DNA of 64,000 bases. Source: Prunus persica. Lineage: Eukaryota; Streptophyta; Magnoliopsida; Rosales; Rosaceae. A program made the position numbers and the translations under genes. Positions 10,722 through 21,579 of this stretch are shown here, in pieces. Position 1 is the first letter of the stretch, and the number at the start of each line of letters is the position of its first letter. The DNA lies in assembly GCF_000346465.2 (NCBI RefSeq), contig NC_034016.1, positions 15,474,786 to 15,538,785 of the forward strand, in the 5' to 3' direction. The notes under the pieces are model-generated. The model was not told where the DNA came from. It saw only the letters and a list, made by a program, of their open reading frames with translations, and did not search any database.

Positions 10722-12059
10722 GATTTTCTGTAAGCTTAGATAAATTTCAAAAGTGACCAAAATATCCTCATAATTCAAAGTTTATTTTAGTTTTTTTTTT
10801 TGTGCTAATATAATATAATTAATTTTGTTGCAGGAAAAAATATAGTCTGCACGCAGGAAGTTGAGTGTGTATAAAACAGAATAAAAGTCATTATATTTGA
10901 AGAAACTGGATACTTTCTGAAAATGTGTTAAGCTTATTAATTAGCAACTATGAACTGCTTAATGTAGCCAATAGCCCTATTGAATAAAGTTTTAATTTCA
11001 TTTTAGTACTCTAACATTTACCTCAAATTGCATGTTTTTCTCTGAGTTCTCACTTTTAACAATTTGATACCGTGATATGTTGAAAACCTGTCAATTTGAA
11101 TCATTTCTAGGCTTTCTGTATCCCCGTTACTATATCTTTTTCTATGCATCAACAGCTTTCGAAGATATAAACGTAAAGGATAGACATTATTTGATACGAA
11201 TTCATGCTTCTTTTTGGTGATCCAAAACCTCGAAGGTAAGGTAAGCAAACGGATAGAATGTATGGTTATATTTGTATATGCCACCAAGTTTTTTAGGCCT
11301 AACATTAAACTTAAAATAGGGTTAGTAATTTAGGACCATTTGGTTCGCAAAATGAGTTGGTTGGCAATGCAACTCACAGGGACATGCATGATTTCATCAA
11401 CAATTTCAAACTCATTTATCTGATGTCGCTTAGTGTCAGCTTGTCTATGTGAAATTCAGATAAATGATCACAAGACAGACCTTCTGAATGGTTTATAAGG
11501 TATGATTCATTTCTTTTTCACTAAAGAAATAGGTAAGAATGAGCAAGTGACAGAATAAATCCTCCTCTTTCAATAACTTCTTTGTAAAACAGATGCAAGT
11601 CAAGTGTTGTTTGTCAGAGATCAAAACTGCCCATTGAAAGAAAGATACTCAGATTAATTTTCACATTGAAACAAACCGATCAGAAGAGATCGCCAAGTGA
11701 GAATATAAGATAAAATATCTAAACCAGTAATTAGCATTATAATCATATATCAGATTCCTGTATGTTCCACATGCATAAGTAAACCGAAGCTTGAATCAAT
11801 CTTTTAAACATACTTAAGTAGCATAATCAAGCCAAATATTAATGTGACAAGAGTTAATTATCTGAAGTTTTATGCCCAACATATTCAATGGCACTCCTGA
11901 TTTCTGAATTAGAAGGTCCAACTTGTGAGCGAGCAAAGGTTCCAACTTTGCTTCTTGTGAGCAAAGATTCCAACTTTTCTCGTCTTTTTCAAAGATTCTA
12001 ACTTTGCTTTTCCTTTTTCCCACAACTTTTTCAAAACCACACATGGTATATATGAACAA
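10722..12059. other. Spacer after cyclase B
   Basis: It holds the 3' untranslated region of copy B (possible AATAAA near 10982) and then AT-rich sequence. The open frames on the minus strand at 11018-11305 and 11814-12059 show no recognisable domain, splice context or promoter. No gene is supported. Confidence 0.5.
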
Positions 12060-12078
12060 AAGTTAGCGTTCGAAAAAT

Positions 12079-12101
12079 CCGCCTAGGCGCCGCCTAGGCG
12101 G
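12079..12101. repeat. GC-rich palindromic direct repeat
   Basis: Two copies of the unit CCGCCTAGGCG in tandem; the second extends to the perfect 12-bp palindrome CCGCCTAGGCGG (12090-12101). It stands out strongly from AT-rich surroundings. It could be a fragment of a transposon terminus, but no partner terminus was found. Confidence 0.6.
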
Positions 12102-12283
12102 CCTGGGCGGGTCTGGAGGAGAAAATGCTTGCTTTTCTCTCAAAAATTTAAGAAAGCTTGCTTTTCAACACATTTCAAAAGCTAAAAACATAATGAAATT
12201 CCCTGAAACCCACTTGAACACAGAAACAGAAAATAGAAGAGAAAACCCAGAAGCCCAAAACTCTAAAAATTTGGAAAACTCAC

Positions 12284-12471
12284 AGAAGATTCAGCCCAGA
12301 CGAGTTGTGCAACTTGTTGAGTCTCTGATAGAAACTCTCAATCTCAGAGTTCTCCAACTCCAGCAAGCTTTTCCCATCATCAGGCTCAGAAAGTATCACA
12401 TTGGAATTCATAGTACCAAGGCATTGAGAGCCATTTTTCTCAGTCTCTGGCTGGTTCTCAGTAGCCTTCAT
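12284..12471 (-). pseudogene. Orphan first-exon-like fragment
   Basis: A minus-strand ATG frame of 62 codons, acidic and low in bias, with the stretch IESFYQRLNKLHNSSGLN. It ends at a textbook splice donor (GTGAGT at 12283-12278). A TATA-like sequence lies upstream near 12555. No second exon with a matching domain is visible below it; GC-rich palindromic DNA and then a dispersed spacer follow. The FYxxLxxLHxSSGL pattern weakly recalls the start of some plant ARID-type DNA-binding proteins, but this is a guess from a short stretch. Best read as the first exon of a lost or transduplicated gene. Confidence 0.3.
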
Positions 12472-12648
12472 GTTGGAGAGAGAGCTTCACTTCAACGGCT
12501 TCACTCTGCTCTTTTTTCTACATTTGTAATCCCGACAACTAAAGCCATCGGTCTATACATAGACATGCACATTATGCGCATGTTGGTGTTGCTGCAAAAT
12601 GGATTAGCTTGTGGGTTTACACGTAGCTCCCCACCCACTGTGGGGTAG

Positions 12649-13490
12649 ATGAAAATGAAATTACCACCGACACAAAGCTGTTCTCTGTCCCAAGACTGAG
12701 TTGTTAAGGATAAGGATACGTAAGTATTTTTTTGTTAATGATTACATCACCACGCTTCCACTCTCTTATGTATCCTTATTACATCCCCCTTGGGTAATAA
12801 GAATTTTCTAAGGTTTGTGTTTCCTTTTGACAATTAATTATAATGATCAATTTTTATCCACATATGAGTTAAGTCAGTTAGTTTAATTGCCGTATCAAGA
12901 GTTCTTCAAATCTTCCTTTGTTTGAAAGACCTTATTAAATAGAAAGAGCAAGGGAGCTGTTGGGATGGTACGAATGGGTATGTCATCCGTGAATCCTCGA
13001 GCTGCTTTCCTTCGGCTTGTAACAAATGCAGGGCTACGAAAGTGTGTGTATCTTCTTGCAATCGAATTTGATTCTCTTCTCGTATATTAGAGTAATTTAA
13101 AATATTGTATTATTAAATAAATAAAATTTAAACTTTTAAATTATTATTCATATTCTTCAATAACTAATCACAATTCATTCATATTATAAAATATGTACAT
13201 ATATTATATATGTGAATATTATACTTTAAATTCATAACATATATTAATCATACCTTCCACTTAAACTATATGACATGAATTAAAAACACTTAACAACGTG
13301 ACGGGAGCGCTTTAGAATTCTCCAATTATTTAAAAGCCCCGTGTGACTCCTGAAAGTGAGCTTCAACAGCATGAAAGGTGCCAAAGCAACCAGACAACCA
13401 AAATTATCCACTTAATTCGTATCGTGAGAATATAAAGTTCAACACCACCAGTACAGTTTATGCTTCCTAGCTAGCTCAAAGTTTCAAACC
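12649..13490. other. Spacer before cyclase C
   Basis: AT-rich sequence with the 5' flank of the cyclase C remnant (from about 13300). A short frame near 12966-13088 has no recognisable product. Nothing else is supported. Confidence 0.45.
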
Positions 13491-14176
13491 ATGAAAAACA
13501 TAGCATCCCTGCCCCGCCACTTCCTTCTTCTTCTTCTGCTACCATGTGCCGTCGTTTTCACCGTCGCCGCTGCCACGTAATCACCAAACCTGGCCTACCC
13601 CACGGTCCCTGATGACTCTGCCACTGTACGGAGAGAGGTGTATGACAACGGTCGAATATTCGACATCAGCCACAGGTACGTGCCTGACACCCCGAGTTGG
13701 GACTCGCAGGACGGACTCGGCGAGTTCCTGTGGATGGAGCCAAATGGTTGGTTGAGAACACAGACATCAAACTTATAGGTAACAATACTAAACAAGTTCT
13801 TTTCTATCTGCAAATCTAATGTTGTGCTGCTGACAGACCTTTTTTTCCCCTCGAACTCGAACATGCAGGAGTTGATTACTTAGCTGTAGCTGTTTATGAG
13901 GAAGCGATTCCAATTCATCATGTTTTTCTACAAGGCAGGGTAAGAATATTTATCTGATGAATCAGAGCTTCATCCTGTTGTACTTTTGAACTTTTGCTAC
14001 TACCTGATCTGTTACTCCAAAGTTTTAATTAGATTGCTGAGATGCTTCAGGAGATCATTCTTGTCGAGGGTTTAAAGCTCGATGGCATTCCGGCAGGACT
14101 ATATTCTGTCCACTGCTTGCCCTTGAGGTTGATGGGTTCTGATGGATCCCCAGCAAGATGCATTCTCATCAAATGA
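13491..14176 (+). pseudogene. Cyclase family copy C, deleted
   Basis: Exon 1 starts with a signal-peptide-like sequence but hits an in-frame TAA after AAAT (near 13578). The family sequence continues ([24 protein letters not shown]) and then, at about 13730-13738, jumps straight into exon 4 ([14 protein letters not shown]). The metal-site motif, exons 2 and 3 and three introns are missing. Exon 1 and exon 4 share TGGATGG-like bases at the junction, suggesting a microhomology-mediated deletion. Exons 5 (about 13870-13939) and 6 (to the TGA at 14174-14176) are intact with good splice sites. It is closest to copy B in exon 1. It cannot encode a working enzyme. Confidence 0.88.
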
Positions 14177-14381
14177 GATTGTCATGGGATCAGTGGTGGA
14201 GGATACCAAGAGCTTTTTGACACAGGTCACTGGGGAAGGTTTTACCCATATTCGTCGCAATGCTAATGGTGTGGCTCATCGTTTAGCGCATTTTGCCTTG
14301 CATATGGTGGATTCTCTATACTGGTTCGAGGAACCTCCTGATTTTATTTCTGATACACTGTACGAGGATTGTAACTCATGA
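14177..14381 (+). mobile_element. 5'-truncated LINE, RNase H tail
   Basis: Directly after the stop of cyclase C the sequence encodes GSVVEDTKSFL...FTHIRRNANGVAHRLAHFAL, then WFEEPPDFI and a stop at 14381. This is the C-terminal RNase H (RVT_3 type) of plant non-LTR retrotransposon polyproteins, or of a host gene copied from one. The frame is open across the cyclase stop on the plus strand by chance. A 3' tail runs on to about 14430 without a clear poly-A. 5' truncation is typical of LINE insertion. Confidence 0.75.
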
Positions 14382-14898
14382 CCAAGGAATTTCCTTTGCC
14401 CTTGATACGAGTTCAAAATAAATGTAATTAGAAATGATGGTGTGATATTGATCATCTGTAGAGTACCCAAATGGAGTCAACTATCAACAACCTTAATTAA
14501 AAGCACCAATTGTATGTCATTTTGGAGACATTGATGAGATTATTATCAATTTATCTTTCATTAAATCCAAATTTAACATTTTGTATTTAACGTCTCCCTT
14601 AAAAATACTCTTACGTGATAAGTTTTTGCCAGTTAGAAGTGGCTGCACTGTCTCTATCTCCACATGCATCCATTCTCTTCACCATGGTAGGTTGATATAT
14701 GTTCTAGGTTATTGGGATCTAGTGGTTGACATAAGCAGGAAAGGATTCTACAACAGTAATTAACTTCACATAATTGAGGTCCAATCCAACTACATTCAGA
14801 AAACAGAAATTATTTCGTAAATGAGAAATCTGTGAGACCAAGGTATGTGTTGGATATTGAAGGTTCACAGAAGCACTGGATATTGTATTTTCAATGTT

Positions 14899-14921
14899 CT
14901 ACCGGTAACGGTTACCGGTAG
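14899..14921. repeat. Inverted repeat with 11-bp arms
   Basis: Arms CTACCGGTAAC and GTTACCGGTAG around a single G. The wider flank GTTCTA...TAGAAC adds a looser outer arm. This could form a cruciform or be a core of a decayed transposon; function unknown. Confidence 0.7.
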
Positions 14922-15145
14922 GCCACTAGAACATGGTGTTCCAATTATCCAAGATGATAATTTACATTGCATATCTATCCCATTCCTTGCAAGCACGATC
15001 TATGTTGAGTCTTGATGCGTCTTTATTCCATGCTACTTATCCTGGGGCGATCATCATTTCCTGCAATAAATATGACAAAAAGAATAAAGGTCTATCACTC
15101 AAATTGATGACAACTCAAACTGATAAAAAGAATAATTGCGAGCTG

Positions 15146-15171
15146 ATATATATATATATATATATATATAT
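15146..15171. repeat. (AT)n microsatellite
   Basis: About 13 AT dinucleotides, 115 bases downstream of the cyclase D stop codon. Confidence 0.9.
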
Positions 15172-15284
15172 TCCTACGTTAAAACCAAAAAGGCAAATGC
15201 CTTTGGCATGAGATTGGGTTTCGATGGTTCAAAACAGACTTTCAAAATACGAAACTTACAAAGATGAGAACATAAGCAGATGCA

Positions 15285-17825
15285 TCATTTGATAAGAATG
15301 CATCTTATCGGTGATCCTTCTGCACCCGGCAACCTCAAAGGTAAGCAGTGGACAGAATATATTCCTGGTTGGATGTCATCAAGTTTTAAGGCTTCAACAA
15401 GAATGATTTCCTGAAATATTAGAGCAGTGGTTAGTGTAGAGTATTAAAACTACCTCTTCTTTTGGTGCTAAACTAATTAATGTTGGACAGTGGCTGGATG
15501 GCAACAAACAATCTACCAACTGGAACAAATCTACTAAAACAGTCATGATCTCGATTAACCACTTTTTTCTTGATTCATCAAATATTTTTCTTACCCTGCC
15601 TTCTAGAAAAACAAGGTGGGACGGAATCAAATCATCATATGCAGCAACAGATAAGTAATCAATTCCTACATTTCATAACAGAAAAAAGCATCAGCTTCAG
15701 ATGAGGAACAAAAATAATAATATAAAAAGCAAGGAAATCAACAGTCTCCCACTGAAAAAGAACTCAAATACAATACTATATTACCCTAAATACAAATGCA
15801 CACTGAACAATACTGTCACAGTTTCAAACGAATAATAGGAACCTAATGTTTCACAGAGAACGTTCTCACTCAATAAAAGGAATATAATGGGCATGGAATA
15901 CATCTTGCATTATCTACTTAATTAATTTTTTTTTAAAGGCATTATCTACTTAAACTTAACAGATGCCTGTAAAGTTTGATCAACCTGACAAATAAATCTG
16001 TTGTAAACTACATGTTAGGCCAAAAAAGAAAAGGCTTAGTCATTGTTTTCCCCTCTATACATTTATTCAAATCTCACTTTACCCCCTTTATTTAACTTTG
16101 TACCTCGCCTTGCCCTATTCTGACAATTCTGTTAAAGAATCCATTAACAGGGGGCAAGGTGAGACACGAAGTAAAAGTAAATGGGTAAAGTGAGATAGTC
16201 GAAAGTGCAGGGGGTAAAGTGAGATTTGAAAAGGTACAAGGGAAAAACAATAATTAAGCCAAAAACGAAATGCAAACATATATCTCACCAACAAGTTTAA
16301 TGTCAGTGTTGTCCACCAACCACTGTGCTCCATCTTTCATAAATCCCACGTAGCTGGTGTCAAACTCCTTTTGGAACATAAGCCGTCTAAAATTGCAGTA
16401 GGCTCTAGTTAATATTCAGCAATAGTTTCAGACTTACGAATCAAATTGAATTAGTAGAACTTCAGTAGTCCAATCATTGATGAAATCAAGTTTTGGGAAA
16501 ATATATGAATAAGGTCACCTCAGACAACATTTTGCTTGTTTATCCGAAAATGGCTAGTTGAACAAACAAGGCATTCTTATTCATGGGAATCATCATAGTT
16601 ACTAGAAACTACTGACTAAGGGATCAAATTATAAACCACCTAACAATATCTGACAGGTAGAAGACCATAAGAACTACAATTATACAACATAACTGGTACA
16701 CACAGATGTGTGTGAGTAGTGGCGATTGTATAAAAGTACCTGTCAGTGTTTAATGTTCTAAACAGCACACGACGTACCCCCTTGGGAATATGTAAGGACT
16801 TCATAACTTCAGCTGTAATAAAACAGTCAAAAACTGAAAACAATGAAGTAGAATACATGATATGTTCTCCTCACTTATTTATGAGTAGAGTTTGTTTAGC
16901 AACCAAAAGGCTAACGTATCTGGCCTTTCGCTTGCTGCTTCAGCAGTAGACATGGTCTATGTATTTGTATGCATATTGGGACAGAATGATAAGGACATAT
17001 CAACTGAAACAGCAGGCTATGCTTTCATCCACATGGAGAATAGATAGTCAGAAGCAGAAATACATACCAGTTATGTTCTTATCCCTCGGAACGTCAACTA
17101 ACAATGCAGGACCTATTGACACAAAACACATATAACCATCAGAAAATATCAGTGACACAAGTAACACAAGTAATAAGCTTTTCCCCCCTGGAAAACCAAT
17201 TTTCCATGTCTTCAACTTTTAAACACCGAGCAGCCCCACTTGCCTACCTCAGACAACTCCAAACCCACCATACAAATATATAAACTTGTGTAATTTCGTC
17301 GAACACATAGCTCTCACTCACTCAAAACCACAATAACCTCCTCTGAAACACAAACACAAACACAAAACAACCCATGACCCAAGACCCCATGATCAATATC
17401 AATGAAACAGAGAAGAATCAAATACCATTAAGCACTTCCAAGTCAAGCGTATCGACGTCGAAGCCGGCATCGAAGTAGTGATCGAAGACGTGGCCAGGGG
17501 CATCGACATGGGTACCAGTGTGAGTGGGCAGCTTAAACTCTGAGTTGTTGGCGATGGAGCCGTTCTTCATGCTGTTGGGTAGCCACAGGAACTCGCCAAC
17601 CCCGTCGTTGCTCTCAAAGGCGGGCATGTTGGTGCTGTAGCGGTGGCTGATGTCGAAGATTCGGCCATTGCCATACACTTCGCGGCGAGGAGGAATCAGA
17701 GGGTCGGTGTCGGCGCCGTATTCTACAGAGGTGGTGCCGGGAATAGAAGGGTAGGCTGTGGTGGCGTGGGAGAAGGAAATAGAGGAGAGAAGGAAGAAGA
17801 AGAGGAGGAGGAATGTGGGTTTCAT
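15285..17825 (-). CDS. Cyclase family protein, copy D (intact)
   Basis: Six exons on the minus strand: 17426-17825, 17068-17112, 16740-16812, 16289-16386, 15595-15665 and 15285-15410. The lengths of exons 2-6 are identical to copy A (45, 73, 98, 71, 126). The spliced frame is open for 270 residues. Features: signal peptide ([16 protein letters not shown]), [17 protein letters not shown], intact metal-site motif [54 protein letters not shown] and the terminal RCILIK. It is the best-preserved member and the likeliest functional partner of copy A. Its product is expected in the secretory pathway; the substrate is not established for plant members. Intron 4 carries a 228-bp inverted-repeat element. 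Confidence 0.92.
16033..16260. mobile_element. MITE with long inverted termini in cyclase D intron
   Basis: The left end reads GGCTTAGTCATTGTTTTCCC, and the right end is its imperfect reverse complement ending AATAATTAAGCC. The arms continue for about 50 bases (TCAAATCTCACTTTACCCCC against GGGGGTAAAGTGAGATTTGA). There is no coding capacity. Flanking A-rich sequence makes the target duplication ambiguous, so the superfamily is not assigned; long arms would fit a Mutator-like MITE. Confidence 0.75.
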
Positions 17826-19471
17826 GGCTTGGGTGTGAGCAGCAGGAGGTTGGGATTTTCTGGTTTGCTAATATAATAAAATGTGGATTACTGTAGCGTA
17901 GAGTTTGTAGTTGACTTTTACACTCCAATGATATTGCAGGGCCTCCAGGCCCTATTATACAAATTGTTGATTTTATTTTGTACTCAGAAAATCATGGCTA
18001 GGTCAGGTGGGCATATGTTGCCCAATTGAAGCTTTGGGCCAGTGAAAGCCCAGGTCTAGACAACATCAGCAGCACTGTCTTTGTTTTCTTTACACAGATG
18101 GATCCACTCGTATTATAATACGTGAACTGCTCATATCATATGGCCGTGCCGTGTGTCCAGTCACATGCAATAATTTTTACCAAAATAATGTTTGGATGAG
18201 GAAATAAAGCATGGTCTGCTTTCATATGGCCGTCTTCCAATCTCATGCAATAATTTTCACCAAAACAAGGTTTTGATGAGAAAATGAAGTATAGTTTGCT
18301 TATATCATATGATCGTGTATTCCAGTCTCATGCAATAATTTTTACCAAAATAAGACTTGGATGATGAAATTAAGCACTATCTTTAAATATTTAGTGAAAT
18401 TTGGTATATTTTATCAGAATATATAAAATTTTAATTGCTACCTACCTATAGTAGAATTTGAGAGATATTTGGTGGCTCGATCTGGACTGAATTGGTTTAG
18501 TTAAATTGTACAAATGTTCATACCTACCGCTTTTGATGAGCTTGTAAATGTTGGAAGACTCAATTATAATCTCTGCAGAGGGGTGGGACTATGCTTCAAA
18601 GGTGCTTACACTTGAGAACTTCTACCTAGACACTACACCGGCAACCATTTACACACATCATGTTCTTCACTTATTGCTGAATTGATCGTCACTGCCTTCT
18701 TACAAAGCACCAACCCATGTCCCCCAAACCTTTGATAGACTTTCTTCTTTCTTTATTTTGCAATGACGTTATCTGTCATACACGCTTTGTGAGACCTTTA
18801 TCCCACAAGGAAGATGTCACCATGCAACTAGTTCTTAGCCTATATTACAAGAAAACAACCATGCCAGCAAGCAAATATCTCAAGATTAGCTAAGAATCTC
18901 ATTACCAAAACAAGCAAAAAAAATTAAATTGTAAATTGTAACGGAGTTAACACTATTTTGCTATTCTCAATCAATAACAATGACATATAGAAAAGTTATC
19001 ATACGAGTCATTGCGTTATTAGCTATGAATAGAAAATTGTTATCCCCATTACATAAGAATTTCTTTTCAAAACAAGATTAGCAAAGAAAGAGAGAGATTT
19101 TAATCCCATTATAAAATGTCAATTTGTGGGTTTTGAGCAAACCAAAGTCCTAATTAGAAACTTTAAAATTACCAACATGTCAACAAGTAGTAGACACGTG
19201 TGTGATGTGAAACACCATTTCAGTTTCAGCCAGAAGATTCACCCCCATCATAAATAAATCAAATTAAATATCTTGGTACCCCAAAATCTTAGTGCTCTCC
19301 AACCAGATAGAAACCCAAAACAAAAACAAAAAAAAACCTCCATTGAAATCCCAAAACCCACACCACCAGCCACTTACCCCACACTTCACATCATTTCCTT
19401 CATAAAAAAGCTCAAAACCATCTCTCTTTCAAAGCTCAAAAACTCAAAACACAAACTCAAAACATAAAGCT
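17826..19471. other. Divergent promoter region, cyclase D and LRR gene
   Basis: The two genes point away from each other across about 1.65 kb. The region holds the cyclase D leader, a three-copy tandem repeat (18131-18378), AT-rich sequence, and a pyrimidine/A-rich leader before the LRR ATG. No additional gene is supported. Confidence 0.5.
18131..18378. repeat. Three-copy tandem repeat, ~85 bp unit
   Basis: Three diverged units start near 18131, 18221 and 18302. Each contains TCATATG.CCGT, CCA.TC.CATGCAATAATTT, CACCAAAA-like sequence and GGATGA.GAAAT. The units sit in the upstream region of the LRR gene. Confidence 0.8.
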
Positions 19472-20659
19472 ATGGCTCTGCACAACCTTAACCTCCTCCC
19501 CTACTTCCTCCTTCCTCTCATTTCCCTCCTCTCCAATCACATCCCTCCAGCTCAAGCCCTCACAGCACCTTCAGACATCTCAGCCCTCAAGGCCTTCAAA
19601 GCCTCAATCAAAGCCTCCTCAATCCCGCCATGGTCTTGCTTGGCCTCCTGGGACTTCACCACAGACCCATGCGCCCTCCCTCGCCGAACCCACTTCACAT
19701 GCGGGTTAACGTGCTCGCCCGACTCGACCAGGGTCACCCAGATCACCCTTGACCCGGCTGCTTACTCGGGCACACTCACCCCGCTAATTTCTCAGCTCAC
19801 CCAACTCTCCACCCTCGACCTCTCTGAAAACTCCTTCTCCGGCCCCATCCCATCTTCCATTTCCTCTCTCTCCAAGCTCCAGAGTTTAACTCTCCGATCC
19901 AACTCGTTCTCTGGCTCTCTCCCTCCCTCCATAACCAACCTCAAATCCCTCGAATCGTTGGACATTTCGCACAATTTCTTATCTGGGTTCCTCCCAAACG
20001 CCATGAATTCGCTGCCCAATTTGAGAAGGCTCGATCTGAGCTTCAACAAGCTCGCTGGATCACTTCCAAAATTGCCCCCCAACTTGCTGGAACTCGCTCT
20101 AAAGCGCAATTCTTTATCCGGGTCGGTTCCAAAATCAGCTTTTACTGGGTTGATTCAGTTGGAAGTGGTCGAACTCAGTGAAAACTCGTTCTCTGGCACC
20201 TTACAATCCTGGTTCTTTCTCCTCCCCTCGCTCCAACAAGTCGATTTGGCCAATAACAGCCTGACAGGTGTTGAGATCCCGAAGCCCGCGGGTAATGGCG
20301 GAGGCGAGCTCGTGGCCGTCGACTTGGGATTTAACAGAATCGAAGGGTACCCGCCAGTGAATTTCGCGGGCTATCCTGTGCTGTCGTCACTGTCGCTTCG
20401 TTACAACCGGCTACGTGGCAGGATCCCATTGGAGTACGGGAGGAAAAAGTCGTTGAAGAGGTTGTATTTGGACGGAAACTTCCTGATTGGACAGCCGCCG
20501 GCGGGATTGGTGACCGGCGGTGTCTCCGGTAGCTTGGGGGATAATTGTCTGCAGGCGTGCCCAGCTTCTTCAAATCTGTGCCTGCCTTCGCAGAAACCAA
20601 ACGCCATTTGCAAGCAAGCGTATGGTGGAAGGAAAGGAAAAGGAAAACCGAGGTCTTGA
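19472..20659 (+). CDS. Secreted leucine-rich repeat protein
   Basis: Single-exon gene for 395 residues. An N-terminal signal peptide (to about residue 29, AQA) is followed by an LRRNT-like cap with SDISALKAFKASIK and paired cysteines (CLASW, CGLTC). About ten plant-type LRRs (LSTLDLSENSFSGPIPSSIS pattern) run from residue 90 to 345. A Cys-containing C-terminal cap and a basic tail (GGRKGKGKPRS) follow. There is no membrane segment or kinase, so it is an apoplastic LRR protein of the DRT100/PGIP-like sort rather than a receptor kinase. Ligand and role are unknown. The start is the first ATG in a good context after a long pyrimidine-rich leader. Confidence 0.88.
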   Translation: MALHNLNLLPYFLLPLISLLSNHIPPAQALTAPSDISALKAFKASIKASSIPPWSCLASWDFTTDPCALPRRTHFTCGLTCSPDSTRVTQITLDPAAYSGTLTPLISQLTQLSTLDLSENSFSGPIPSSISSLSKLQSLTLRSNSFSGSLPPSITNLKSLESLDISHNFLSGFLPNAMNSLPNLRRLDLSFNKLAGSLPKLPPNLLELALKRNSLSGSVPKSAFTGLIQLEVVELSENSFSGTLQSWFFLLPSLQQVDLANNSLTGVEIPKPAGNGGGELVAVDLGFNRIEGYPPVNFAGYPVLSSLSLRYNRLRGRIPLEYGRKKSLKRLYLDGNFLIGQPPAGLVTGGVSGSLGDNCLQACPASSNLCLPSQKPNAICKQAYGGRKGKGKPRS

Positions 20660-20833
20660 TGACTTGAAGTTGAAGCGTCAGATTGTTTTGTCGGTCGATT
20701 ATTATTATTATTTTCAAAAGGTTAATAAGCAAAAATGTATAATGCTTTTTGTATAGTGTAACATAAATTATACATATATTAATGTAGGCCCTCCGATCTT
20801 ATCATGTATTAATGATAATCCCAGCGTTTGTCT

Positions 20834-21412
20834 TAGGGGTGGGCACTCAAACCGGCGAACCGGAAATCCGAACCAAACCGCACTGAACCAAACCGAAAAA
20901 AAATCGAGTTGACCAAAAAGTCAAAAACCGGTCAAAAACCGAACCGGACCGGTTTCGAATCCGGTTCCATGTCTTCAAAAACCGAACCGGGCCGAACCGA
21001 ACTGGTGAAACTAAAAAAATATATAATTTCAATATATATTTATATTTAATGCTATATTTTTAATTTCACTAAAAAAAACTTAATATTTATCCAAGTTCAA
21101 TGTCAAAATATCTCTCTTTTCTCACTTTAATATTTATTTTTATATGAAATTGAATAATTTGTTAATTTTCAAGTAAAAATAATAATATTTCAGTTGAGAA
21201 TTGTATTAAAAAATAATTTAAAAAAATAATTTCTATAATCCGGTTCAAAACCGAACCGAAATCGAAATCGGACCGAAACTGGTTCAAACCGAACCGGACA
21301 GTTTTTGAAATTTTTTTTATTAAAACCGAACCGAACCAAACCGGATGAATAGTATCGGATCGGTTCTAATTTAAGGTAAAAACCGGTCCAAACCGAACCG
21401 TGCCCACCCCTA
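20834..21412. mobile_element. Non-autonomous hAT element (579 bp)
   Basis: Perfect 13-bp terminal inverted repeats (TAGGGGTGGGCAC) and a perfect 8-bp target duplication GTTTGTCT at 20826-20833 and 21413-21420 define the ends exactly. The interior is rich in AACCGAACCGG-type repeats near both ends with an AT-rich centre and no coding capacity. The 8-bp duplication and terminal sequence fit the hAT superfamily. Confidence 0.93.
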
Positions 21413-21506
21413 GTTTGTCTTAAGTTACATGCTTCCATATGAAATACTCGTTATCGTACGTTCTCATAAGATAAAGTTCTGTTGGCTTTATCATTCTAAT
21501 GCAAAT

Positions 21507-21579
21507 GCCGTCTTAGCTCAGCCGGTAGAGCGCACGGCTTTTAACCGTGTGGTCGTGGGTTCGATTCCCACAGACGGCG
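21507..21579 (+). tRNA. tRNA-Lys (anticodon UUU), copy 1
   Basis: A 73-base cloverleaf: acceptor GCCGTCT/AGACGGC, D arm GCTC...GAGC, anticodon stem CACGG/CCGTG with loop CTTTTAA (anticodon at 21540-21542), T arm GTGGG TTCGATT CCCAC, discriminator G. A and B boxes are intact and a T-run (pol III terminator) follows at once. An identical copy is at 41268-41340. Confidence 0.97.

Larger units (their letters stand above)
14382..15284. other. Spacer between cyclase C and cyclase D
   Basis: No gene is supported. It contains a near-perfect inverted repeat (14899-14921), an AT microsatellite (15146-15171) and the 3' flank of the minus-strand cyclase D. Confidence 0.5.
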
